From Streptomyces albicerus (GTDB lineage: Bacteria > Actinomycetota > Actinomycetes > Streptomycetales > Streptomycetaceae): a stretch of DNA of 34,063 bases. The stretch is taken from contig NZ_VWMY01000093.1 of assembly GCF_008905045.1 (NCBI RefSeq), positions 1 through 34,063 of the forward strand. Direction: 5' to 3'. Positions 16,291 to 23,493 of the stretch are shown here, piece after piece; position 1 is the stretch's first letter; every line of letters begins with the position of its first letter. The position numbers were made by a program, and so were the translations under genes. The notes under the pieces were generated by a model. It made no database searches, was not told the origin of the DNA, and worked only from the letters and a program-made list of their open reading frames with translations.

Positions 16291-17670
16291 GTGAGTAAGC
16301 CCATCGGGTTCTACCCGCGTGTCCGTGTCGGGGGCGGCGGACGCGGAGTGGTTGGCCAGGCTGGGGCGGTGCTGTTGGTCGAGACGGTCCGCACGTCCGG
16401 TCTGGACGGCGCGATATCGGCAGCGTTGGCGCCGTGGCGCAAGCCGCGGGCTGTGCACGATCCGGGCAAGATCCTGCTGGATCTCGCGCCGGCGGTGACG
16501 CTGGGCGGGGACTGTCTGGCCGACGTCGGCATGCTGAGGGCCGAGCCGGGCGTGTTCGGCCCGGTTGCCTCCGACCCGACGGTCTCCCGCCTCATCGACA
16601 CCCTTGCCGCAGGCGGCCCGAAAGCCCTTGCCGCGATCAGGGGTGCACGATCCGAGGTGCGGACGCGGGTGTGGGAGTTGGCCGGGGCGAGCAGCCCGGC
16701 GGCCAACGGCCAGGTCGTCGCGGACATCGACGGCGTGCTGGTCCTCGCGCACTCCGAGAAGCACGACGCCACCGCGACCTGGAAGAAGACCTTCGGCCAC
16801 CATCCGCTGGTCGCGTTCGTCGACCACGGCCAGGCCGGATCAGGGGAGCCCGCGGCCGCCCTGCTGCGGCCCGGCAACGCCGGCTCCACCACCGCGAGTG
16901 ATCACATCGCAACCACCCAACTCGCCTTGGCCCAGCTGCCCAAGCGCCTGCGGCGGGGCCGGCAGACACTGATCCGCACCGACTCAGCCGGCGGCACCCA
17001 CGCCTTCCTCGACTGGCTTTCCCGGCCCGGCCGGTGGCTGTCGTACTCCGTCGGAATGACCATCACCGACGCCATCCACCAGGCCGTGCTGAAGATCCCG
17101 AGACAAGCATGGACACCGGCCTACGACGTCGGCGGCACCGAGCGGCCCGGCGCCTGGATCGCAGAAATCACCGACATGCCCGACCTCTTCACCTGGCCCA
17201 AGGGCATGCGGCTGATCGTCCGCAAAGAACGACCCCACCCCGGAGCCCAGTTGCGCTTCACCGACCTCGACGGGCTGCGGCTCACCTGCTTCGCCACCAA
17301 CACCACCGACGGGCAGCTCGCCGACCTCGAACTCCGCCACCGCAGACGGGCCCGCTGCGAGAACCGCATCAGAAACGCCCGCGACACCGGCCTGCGCAAC
17401 CTGCCCCTGCACGACACCGCACAAAACCAGATCTGGCTGGAGATCATCTCCCTCGCGCTCGACCTCCTCGCCTGGATGCCGATGCTCGCCCTGACCGCAG
17501 AAACCCGCCGCTGGGAACCCAAGAAACTCCGCCTCCGACTGTTCTCCGCCGCCGCCCATCTCATTCACACAGGACGCCGCCACCGGCTCCAACTGCCAGA
17601 CCGATGGCCCTGGACCCACGTCATCACCCACGCAATCCACCGGCTGCAGAGCCTGCCTAACCCCGACTGA
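16291..17670 (+). CDS. IS1380 family transposase (copy B, intact)
   Basis: A 459-residue DDE transposase from GTG at 16291. The catalytic triad is readable: Asp in VADIDGVLVLAHS (about 145-147), Asp231 in TLIRTDSAGGTH, and Glu357 in RCENRIRNARDTGLRNLP. Conserved IS1380 segments include YPRVRV near the N-terminus, DPTVSRLID, and LRFTDLDG. All other copies align to it. There is only a weak GGAAAG ribosome site 13 bp upstream, on the far side of a hairpin arm, which would keep translation low. It probably could act on the partial copies that retain both ends, but those lack right ends. Confidence 0.95.
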   Translation: MSKPIGFYPRVRVGGGGRGVVGQAGAVLLVETVRTSGLDGAISAALAPWRKPRAVHDPGKILLDLAPAVTLGGDCLADVGMLRAEPGVFGPVASDPTVSRLIDTLAAGGPKALAAIRGARSEVRTRVWELAGASSPAANGQVVADIDGVLVLAHSEKHDATATWKKTFGHHPLVAFVDHGQAGSGEPAAALLRPGNAGSTTASDHIATTQLALAQLPKRLRRGRQTLIRTDSAGGTHAFLDWLSRPGRWLSYSVGMTITDAIHQAVLKIPRQAWTPAYDVGGTERPGAWIAEITDMPDLFTWPKGMRLIVRKERPHPGAQLRFTDLDGLRLTCFATNTTDGQLADLELRHRRRARCENRIRNARDTGLRNLPLHDTAQNQIWLEIISLALDLLAWMPMLALTAETRRWEPKKLRLRLFSAAAHLIHTGRRHRLQLPDRWPWTHVITHAIHRLQSLPNPD

Positions 17671-17845
17671 CCAGCCACTTCAACCACCCCGACAACCCGC
17701 ACCACCACACCGGTGAAGTGGAACCCGGCGCCCACCCGACGCGACAACCGGGCCCTCAACCTGCCCCAGCCCCAAAACACCCCACCACACAAACACAGAG
17801 TGCCCGTCAGCGAACCGACGAAGACTCATGAACGATCGAGGTTAG

Positions 17846-18325
17846 CCTCGCGCTTTCACGAGGCGGGCTGTCCGACCGGCGGTCAAGAAAGCAGAAAGTG
17901 CTTCTGACCAGCGAGAATGAGGATTGCTGAGGTCCTTTTTCCCGCCACTGTCGGAGGCACTTTCCAGATGAAGAAGCGTATCGGGTCCTACCCGACGTGT
18001 CCGCGTCGAGGGCGGCGGTCGCGCAGTGGTTTCGCAAGCCGGTGCGGTACTGCTGGTCGAGACGGTCCGCAAGACAAGGTCCTCCTGGACGTCGCCCTGA
18101 CGGTCGCGCTCGGCGGTGACTGCCTCGCAGATGTCGCGATGCTGCGGTGCGAGCCGGCCGTCTTCGGCCCGGTCGCCTCCGACCCGACGGTCTCCCGCCT
18201 GATCGACGTCCTTACCGCCGGGCAAACACGCTCCGGACGCCGGTGGACAGGTCACGGTCGGCCTCGACGGTGCCCTGGTACTCGGCTGCGTCCTTGCCCG
18301 AAGCACCCGATCGGCCCCGCTCGGT
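17846..18325 (+). pseudogene. IS1380-family copy C, internally deleted remnant
   Basis: The left repeat CCTCGCGCTTTCACGAG (17846-17862) follows TTAG, which it shares with copy B's right end. The transposase starts with ATG at 17968, is frameshifted near codon 10, has lost a block after VRKT, then reads VLLDVALTVALGGDCLADVA and SDPTVSRLIDVLTAG. A further deletion joins GQVTVGLDGALVL. This last frame runs on without a stop into the following VOC gene. Confidence 0.85.
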
Positions 18326-18328
18326 AGC

Positions 18329-18775
18329 ATGCAACGCATGGCCATCAAACTTGAGAACGTCGGCATCGCCGTTCGCGACCTCGAAGCAACGATCGCCTTT
18401 TTCACCGACCTCGGCCTCACGGTCGTCGGCCGTGACACGGTCAGTGGTGAGTGGACCGACACCGCCGTCGGCCTTGATGGCAATCACGCCAACATTGCGA
18501 TGCTCCAGACGCCAGACGGTCACGGTCGCCTTGAGCTCTTCGAGTACATCCACCCCGAAGCGATCGAGTCGGAGCCCACTCGTCCCAACGAGATTGGCAT
18601 GCATCGCGTCGCCTTCTCAGTCGACGACATCGACAAAGCCCTTGAGACAGCCGCAAAGCACGGATGCCATCCGCTTCGCGGTGTGGCGACCTATGAGGAC
18701 GTCTACAAGCTCACGTACCTCCGCGGTCCCAGCGGCATCCTTGTGATGCTCGCCGAGGAGCTGAAGAAGAACTGA
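18329..18775 (+). CDS. VOC (glyoxalase/bleomycin-resistance fold) family protein
   Basis: A 148-residue protein with two beta-alpha-beta-beta-beta modules: LENVGIAVRDLEATIAFFTDLGL (first His replaced by a Gly-Ile strand) and MHRVAFSVDDIDKALETAAKHG, with metal-type residues His/Glu in LELFEYIHPE. The end, LRGPSGILVMLAEEL, is the usual final strand. The start may be ATG 18329 or 18338; neither has a clear ribosome site. More codons end in A/T (several CTT, GGT, GAT) than in neighbouring genes, which hints at a different source. It lies between IS1380 copies C and D. Confidence 0.85.
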   Translation: MQRMAIKLENVGIAVRDLEATIAFFTDLGLTVVGRDTVSGEWTDTAVGLDGNHANIAMLQTPDGHGRLELFEYIHPEAIESEPTRPNEIGMHRVAFSVDDIDKALETAAKHGCHPLRGVATYEDVYKLTYLRGPSGILVMLAEELKKN

Positions 18776-18791
18776 CGGCCGGTCGGGTTAA

Positions 18792-19028
18792 CCTCGGGCT
18801 TTCACGAGCAGTGCCGTCTACCGCTTGATCAGAGATGCGAGGAGCGCTCCTGACCTGCACAGATGAGACCTGTGGAGGGTCCTGGCCGTTGCTGCGGAAG
18901 CGCACTTCTCAGATGAAGAGTGCTGACCTGTATCTGCATCTCCGCGTCCAGCGCGACGGCCGTGGGATCAGACGGGTGAGGTGCTGCTGGTCGAGACAGT
19001 CCGCAACACCGGCCCGCATCAGGCCCTA
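18792..19028 (+). pseudogene. IS1380-family copy D, left-end remnant
   Basis: The left repeat CCTCGGGCTTTCACGAG (18792-18808) follows TTAA. The leader is present, then ATG at 18914 and a decayed opening (LYLHLRVQRDGR; a VLLVETVRNTG match in another frame near 18977-19010). Similarity stops at about 19028. No right end. Confidence 0.8.
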
Positions 19029-19068
19029 ACGATCGATAGCTGCCTGTGCGTATTACTTGGGGGGTCTT

Positions 19069-19512
19069 GTGAGTCTGAGTCCGCGTGAGGTGTTTCTCCG
19101 GCTTGTTCATGGGGTCGCCGACGGGAACTCAAGCGAGTTGCCTGACCTGTACGGCGAGGTTACCGATGTCCGGCATCCGATGGCGACGCCGGAGTCCGAG
19201 CCGTTGACGAGTCGGCGTGCGCTCCGGGAGCACTTCACGGTGCCGCCGGAAGTTCGGGAGTCCTTGCCGAAGAGGAGTGTCGTCGATGTCGTCGTCCACG
19301 AGACCGCCGATCCTGAAGTGATCGTCGCCGAGTTCGCCTACGAGTTCACGTTGCCGGACGACTCCAGGTCCAAGGTGCCCTGCGTCTTCGTCATGCGTGT
19401 CCGGGACGGTCAGATCATCGAGTCACGCGACTACATCGACCCGATCCGTACGTACACGGCACGCGGGGACCTCGCCCGCCTCCTCGCGTCGTTGCGCAAG
19501 GGCGTTTCCTAA
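19069..19512 (+). CDS. SnoaL-like / NTF2-fold protein
   Basis: A 147-residue protein with the NTF2-like pattern: a helix (SPREVFLRLVHGVADGNSSEL), the loop DLYGEVTDVRHPM, then strands ending VFVMRVRDGQIIESRDYIDP, the typical SnoaL signature. Such proteins are often small enzymes or binding proteins in secondary metabolism. GTG at 19069 is preferred because GGGGGG (19059-19064) precedes it. Its TAA stop is also part of the CTAA flank of IS1380 copy E, so the next element begins on the very next base. Bounded by copies D and E. Confidence 0.85.
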   Translation: MSLSPREVFLRLVHGVADGNSSELPDLYGEVTDVRHPMATPESEPLTSRRALREHFTVPPEVRESLPKRSVVDVVVHETADPEVIVAEFAYEFTLPDDSRSKVPCVFVMRVRDGQIIESRDYIDPIRTYTARGDLARLLASLRKGVS

Positions 19513-19580
19513 CCTCGCGCTTTCCGAGGTGGGCTGTCCATCTGGTGATCACGAACGTAGAAAGTGCCTCTGACCAGCAA
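19513..19580 (+). mobile_element. IS1380-family copy E, left-end remnant
   Basis: Left repeat CCTCGCGCTTTCCGAG (one base short) directly after CTAA, then about 50 bp of leader including GAAAGTGCCTCTGACCAGC, cut off where the IS4-family element's flank begins. No transposase remains. Confidence 0.8.
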
Positions 19581-19646
19581 TGCCGGCTACTTAGCGTGTT
19601 ACCGCAGGTGGCGGGGGTTGGGGAGCGAGTCTGTAAGGGCTCTAGC

Positions 19647-20969
19647 GCGCTGTGCCTGTTCAACAGCGCGGACAGTGCCGGACCTCCGGGTTACCGGGCC
19701 GTACTGCGAATGCTTACGGAGCAGTTGCGGCACCTGCCGGGCTGGGGGATGCAGAAGCTTCCCACCAGCGCCGCGCTGACCCGGGCCCGACAACGCCTTG
19801 GGTCCAAAGCGCTGCAGTTGCTGTTCGAGGGGCAGTGCGGCCACCTGGCCAGGGACGCCGACCGGGGCGCCTTCGCCTTCGGTCTGCGGCTGACAGCCTG
19901 GGACGGAACCGTCCTGGACGTCCCCAACTCGCCAGGGAACAGCGCTGAGTTCGGATACTCGGGCCGCACGGGCGTCAACCAGAGCTGGAACCCTCAACTG
20001 CGGTTCATGGCACTGATCGAGTGCGGGACCCACGCTCTGGTCGACGCGGTCTTCGACTCCGTGGACCGCTTCAGCGAACACAAACTCGCCCGCCGCTTGC
20101 TGGCCTCCCTCACCGAGGGCACTCTGCTACTGGCCGACCGGAACTTCGCCGGGTACGAACTATGGGGGGGCCTGGCCCGCGCCACCGGAGCCCACTTGGC
20201 CTGGAGGATCAAGAAGAATCTGGTCTTCCCGCCGGTGCGCGTCCTGCCCGACGGCTCCTACCTGTCCATCATGCGCACGCCGCAGGAGAACCTCCGGCAC
20301 GGACACGCCCGCGCCGAGGGCCGCGCCCTTCCCGGACAGCCCGACGGCCACCTGCTGAGGATCATCGACTACACGGTCACGGTCCACTCCGCACGGACCG
20401 GCCCACGCACCGAGTCGTTCCGCCTGGTCACCAGCCTGCTTGACCACCGTCAGGCGCCCGCAGAGGGCCTTGCGGCCGTCTACCACGAGCGATGGGAGAT
20501 CGAGAACAGCTACGCCGAACTCAAGAACCGTCTGCGTGGAGCCGGATTCGTCCTGCGCTCACAAATCCCCGACCTCGTCCAGCAGGAGATCTACGCCCTG
20601 CTCACGGTCTACCAGGCGATCTGCGCAGTGGAAGCACGCACGGCTCACGGCGCCGGCATCGACACTGACCGACTGTCCTTCTCCGTCAGCATCCAGGTCG
20701 CACGACTCACCGTCAGCATCCAGGTCGCACGACTCACCGTCGTTCGGCAGGCCGGACGCGACGAGCCACGCTCGAAGCCTGCCGCGAAGTGACGGCAGAG
20801 CTGCTGGCTGCCCTCCTGCCCAACCGCAGGCACCGCCGCTGCGACAGGGCCAAGAAACAGATCACACACCTTCGAAGCCAGGAAGCGGGACATCAGCTAC
20901 ACCGATGCCAACGTCCGATACATACTCACAATCACCAAACACCCACCGCAGCCTGCGGTAACACGCTAA
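19647..20969 (+). pseudogene. IS4 family transposase, truncated and frameshifted
   Basis: The catalytic core is intact: Asp in LTAWDGTVLDVP, Asp in TLLLADRNFAGYELW, and the YREK signature YHERWEIENSYAELK (Y-x2-R-x3-E-x6-K). The N-terminal domain is short: only ALCLFN...GYRAVLRML joins directly to the terminal region, about 60 residues fewer than usual. Near the C-terminus SIQVARLTV is duplicated by a 27-bp tandem repeat, and two frameshifts follow (near 20755 and 20868); the original tail reads EACREVTAELLAALLPNRRH and RDISYTDANVRYILTITKHP, ending at TAA 20967-20969. It is probably inactive. Confidence 0.85.
20684..20737 (+). repeat. 27-bp tandem duplication in the IS4 transposase
   Basis: Two identical units (20684-20710 and 20711-20737), each coding for SVSIQVARLT-type text, so the protein shows SIQVARLTV twice. 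It is in frame and probably arose by slippage or unequal crossing-over. Confidence 0.95.
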
Positions 20970-21138
20970 GTAACCGACATCGGCCTGACCTGTGGAAACG
21001 CAGGCCAGGCACCCTCGCGCGACGAGCCCTGACGTCAAGACGGAATGAGTGACTACTCCCGATTCGTTCCGCCGGAATTCCAGCCTCGACCAGCCGTTCC
21101 GGACAAGGGCCGGGCCAAGTTCGACTTCGCTCCCAAGA

Positions 21139-21360
21139 TCACCTTCGCCGCGGCACCCTGCTCCGGGACCCCCGGTTCCACTCCTTCAGCGACTGGTCGA
21201 TCAGCCGGTTGGCGTGTTACCTCACACCGCCCAGGAACTTCGCATGGTGCCGGAAGAGAACCTCGACGCTCTGTCCCGCCCGGCGAGCACACTCCGCCGG
21301 GTCGACGCCGGAGTACAGCCAGAAGGAAATGCGCGCGTGCCGGAGGTCGGGCCGCTCGGC
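21139..21360 (-). pseudogene. C-terminal remnant of a tyrosine recombinase/integrase
   Basis: The minus strand reads DLRHARISFWLYSGVDPAEC, ARRAGQSVEVLFRHHAKFLG, then GVR-stop (TAA 21217-21219) and, in the same frame, HANRLIDQSLKEWNR. This matches the end of actinobacterial phage/plasmid integrases, where LRH, AGH-S and R-x-YAKFLDG are conserved. Here the His of AGHS is Gln and the nucleophile Tyr is His, so it could not cleave even without the stop. The N-terminal part is absent. It marks a past integrative element. 20973-21138 holds no gene I can support. Confidence 0.72.
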
Positions 21361-21869
21361 CGGCCCCACGGCCAACGCGGCCACCACCTCCGGCGCCCAG
21401 CCGCCGACTCCTTGCCGGCGGTCGAACTGCCGAACGGCTGCGACACCGCCGACCGGGCGGCGTACAAGACGGCTGGATGGATCGGTGGAACCTGGCCCCT
21501 TCCTGGCGCATGCTGCCGGCAGCGACGTGCTGTCCGTCGTCGTGGCAGGCGCCGAGTCAGCCGTTCTGCGTCTGCGCATGCCCCCCTGCTCTCCGCCTTC
21601 GCTTCGCGCCGACCGCGCCCAGAGGCGCCCGGACTTCCTGCCCGTGCCCTCCGTCCCGGCGACCGACCTCGCCACCACGGCCGACCGGCCGGCCCGGAGG
21701 GCCCTCCGGCCGAGTGCTCCCGGCCGGAGCCCGCGCATTCGTCGCCGAGGTGACGGACATCCGGGTGTGAACGCCGTCGGATTGTCGATGATTGTCGATG
21801 TAACGACAAAACTGACCCCTGCCTAATAGGCTCGGACAATCTGTCACCGACAAGCCCATGGGGGGTCTC
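21361..21869. promoter_or_regulatory. gene-free stretch with TTGTCG repeats ahead of the haloperoxidase
   Basis: No real gene in 21361-21770; open frames in several phases are compositional. Near the end, TTGTCGAT occurs twice 10 bp apart (21782 and 21792), and the second TTGTCG forms a dyad with CGACAA (21804-21809). CCTAATAGGCT around 21822-21832 could be a -10 region. The cluster lies 60-88 bp before the haloperoxidase start and is a candidate promoter/operator. Confidence 0.4.
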
Positions 21870-23159
21870 GTGACACAACGCCAGCTCGCCGGATCATTCA
21901 GAGGGTTACGCCGTATCGCGGTCCTCACCGTACTCGCCCTGACCGTCCCACTGACGGCCACCACCGCCGAGGCACACAGCGGCGTGGAGGCCGCCCCGGG
22001 CAATCCCGTCATCGCCTGGAACATCCACGCCCAGACCGCCATCTACGACACCGCCAAGCAGTCGCCCACCACCAGCACCCGCAGCTTCGCCATCGTGCAG
22101 GGCGCCGTGTACGACGCGGTCAACGCCGTCGCCGGCCGTCCGTACGAGCCCCTGGCCAGCGCGCCCCGCAGCCGCCCCGGAGACTCCACCGCCGCGGCGG
22201 TGGCCGCGGCCGCCCACGACACGCTGCTGTGGCTCTTCCCCGGGCAGGCCGAGTCGCTGAACGCCCGGTACGACGAGGCGCTGGCCGCGATCCCCGACGG
22301 CCGCGCCGAGGACGGCGGGGTGGCTGTCGGCAGGGCCGCCGCCGCGGCGATGACCGAGAGCCGCCGCGACGACGGCTTCGACCCCACCGCGCCGTGGACC
22401 GTCGGCACCGAGCCGGGCGAATACCGGCTCACCCCGCCCGGCTACGTCAACGTCGGCGCCTGGGTGCCGAACCTGAAGCCGTTCGTCGTCCCCGACGCCG
22501 GCGCCTACCGGGTCAAGCCCCCGCCGGCCCTGACCGGCGCCGCCTGGGCCCGCGACCTGAACGAGGTCAAGAGCCTCGGCGCGGCCACCAGCACCGTCCG
22601 CACCGAGGACCAGACCGAGGCGGCGATCTGGTGGGACGACCCCCGGATGGTCGAATGGTCGATCACCCGGCAACTCGCCGGCGCGCACCGCCTCAGCAGC
22701 CTCCGGACGGCCCGGCTGCTCGCCATGGTGTACGTGGCCTCCGCCGACACCCTGATCGCCTGCTACAAGGCCAAGGCGCACTGGAACTTCTGGCGCCCAG
22801 TGACGGCCATTCCGCTCGCCGGCACCGACGGCAACGCGGCCACCGATCCCGACCCGGACTGGACGCCGCTGCGGGTCACCGCCCCGTCGCCGGAGTACCC
22901 GTCGGGCCACGCCTGCTTCACCACGGCGGTCATGACGGCCCTGGGGTCGTTCTTCGGCCGTGACGACCTCACGTTCGCCGCGTACAGCCCCGCCTCCGGC
23001 ACGACCCGCCACTACGACAGCCTTCAGGCGGCGACAGCCGAACTCCTGGAGGCGCGAATCTGGGCCGGCGTGCATTACCGCTTCGCCTCCGAGCACGGGC
23101 ACCGGCTCGGGCTGGCGGTCACCCTCGACGTCCTGAACCGCGCCTTCCAGCGGCGCTGA
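21870..23159 (+). CDS. secreted vanadium-dependent haloperoxidase / PAP2-like protein
   Basis: A 429-residue protein. It has a Sec signal (LRRIAVLTVLALTVPLTATTAEA, cleavage after AEA likely), then an all-helical core. The vanadate-binding motifs are visible: KAHWNFWRP (Lys and Arg), YPSGHACFT (Ser-Gly-His) and ARIWAGVHYRFA (Arg and the His that binds vanadium). The last motif ends in Ala where classical enzymes have Asp. GTG 21870 is preferred to ATG 21858 because GGGGGG fits it. It would act outside the cell, either oxidising halides or as a phosphatase-like relative. It stands alone between an integrase remnant and IS4/IS1380 debris. Confidence 0.87.
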   Translation: MTQRQLAGSFRGLRRIAVLTVLALTVPLTATTAEAHSGVEAAPGNPVIAWNIHAQTAIYDTAKQSPTTSTRSFAIVQGAVYDAVNAVAGRPYEPLASAPRSRPGDSTAAAVAAAAHDTLLWLFPGQAESLNARYDEALAAIPDGRAEDGGVAVGRAAAAAMTESRRDDGFDPTAPWTVGTEPGEYRLTPPGYVNVGAWVPNLKPFVVPDAGAYRVKPPPALTGAAWARDLNEVKSLGAATSTVRTEDQTEAAIWWDDPRMVEWSITRQLAGAHRLSSLRTARLLAMVYVASADTLIACYKAKAHWNFWRPVTAIPLAGTDGNAATDPDPDWTPLRVTAPSPEYPSGHACFTTAVMTALGSFFGRDDLTFAAYSPASGTTRHYDSLQAATAELLEARIWAGVHYRFASEHGHRLGLAVTLDVLNRAFQRR

Positions 23160-23443
23160 CGCGGCCGTCCCTTCCACCACCGCCGGGAGGACAGCTCGGG
23201 ACAGCACCGACACCGGCGCCCTGGCCCGTCGCCTCCAAGCCGACAGATACCGCTTACGGCCGGTCCGTCGCCGTATCCGGTCATGCTGCCTGGTTGTTGC
23301 GGGCAGGGTGCGACACTGAGCATCCAACGGAGTTCCTCGTGCGACAGAAGGATCTTGGTCGATCTCCTGTCTATGGGGAACTCCGTTGCCGCGTGGGGCT
23401 TTCGCCGGACAACCACCCAAATCGGGGCAGAGTTCACAGAGCC
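23160..23443. repeat. gene-free stretch with a 64-nt cruciform-like inverted repeat
   Basis: CAACGGAGTTCC (23325-23336) pairs with GGAACTCCGTTG (23377-23388); inside it GACAG (23344-23348) can pair with CTGTC (23367-23371). It may be an IS terminus or terminator. The rest, between the haloperoxidase stop and the IS4 end fragment, has no gene. Confidence 0.55.
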
Positions 23444-23493
23444 AGAGCCCTTACAGACTCGCTCCCCAACCCCCGCCACCTGCGGTAACACGC
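23444..23493 (-). repeat. inverted copy of the IS4 element left end
   Basis: These 50 bp are the exact reverse complement of 19594-19643. The outermost six bases of the IS end are missing and IS1380 copy F starts at the next base. The two inverted copies bracket 19.6-23.5 kb, including the integrase remnant and the haloperoxidase. Confidence 0.92.

Larger units (their letters stand above)
16169..17841 (+). mobile_element. complete IS1380-family insertion sequence (copy B)
   Basis: A 1673-bp element. Left repeat CCTCGCGCTTTCGCGTG (16169-16185); right repeat CTCATGAACGATCGAGG (17825-17841), whose complement matches the left in 11 of 17 positions and the copy C left end in 14. It contains one full transposase gene. 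Flanks are CTGA on the left and TTAG on the right, so no target duplication remains; the right flank is shared with copy C, four bases away. It is the only copy here that could supply transposase for the others. Confidence 0.88.
19588..20972 (+). mobile_element. IS4-family element, decayed
   Basis: A 1385-bp element bounded by perfect 21-bp inverted repeats: TACTTAGCGTGTTACCGCAG plus G (19588-19608) and its complement (20952-20972). No convincing target duplication. A 50-bp piece of its left end recurs inverted at 23444-23493. Confidence 0.88.

Noticed and set aside
17842..17845. TTAG as target duplication of IS1380 copy B
   Set aside because: The left flank of copy B is CTGA, so the two sides do not match.
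21045..21770. Overlapping plus-strand frames of 200-240 codons before the haloperoxidase
   Set aside because: Pro/Arg/Ser-rich text in all phases with no domain; the only protein-like signal there is the integrase tail on the minus strand.
21906..23420. 504-codon minus-strand frame opposite the haloperoxidase
   Set aside because: A compositional shadow; the plus strand has the signal peptide and vanadate motifs.
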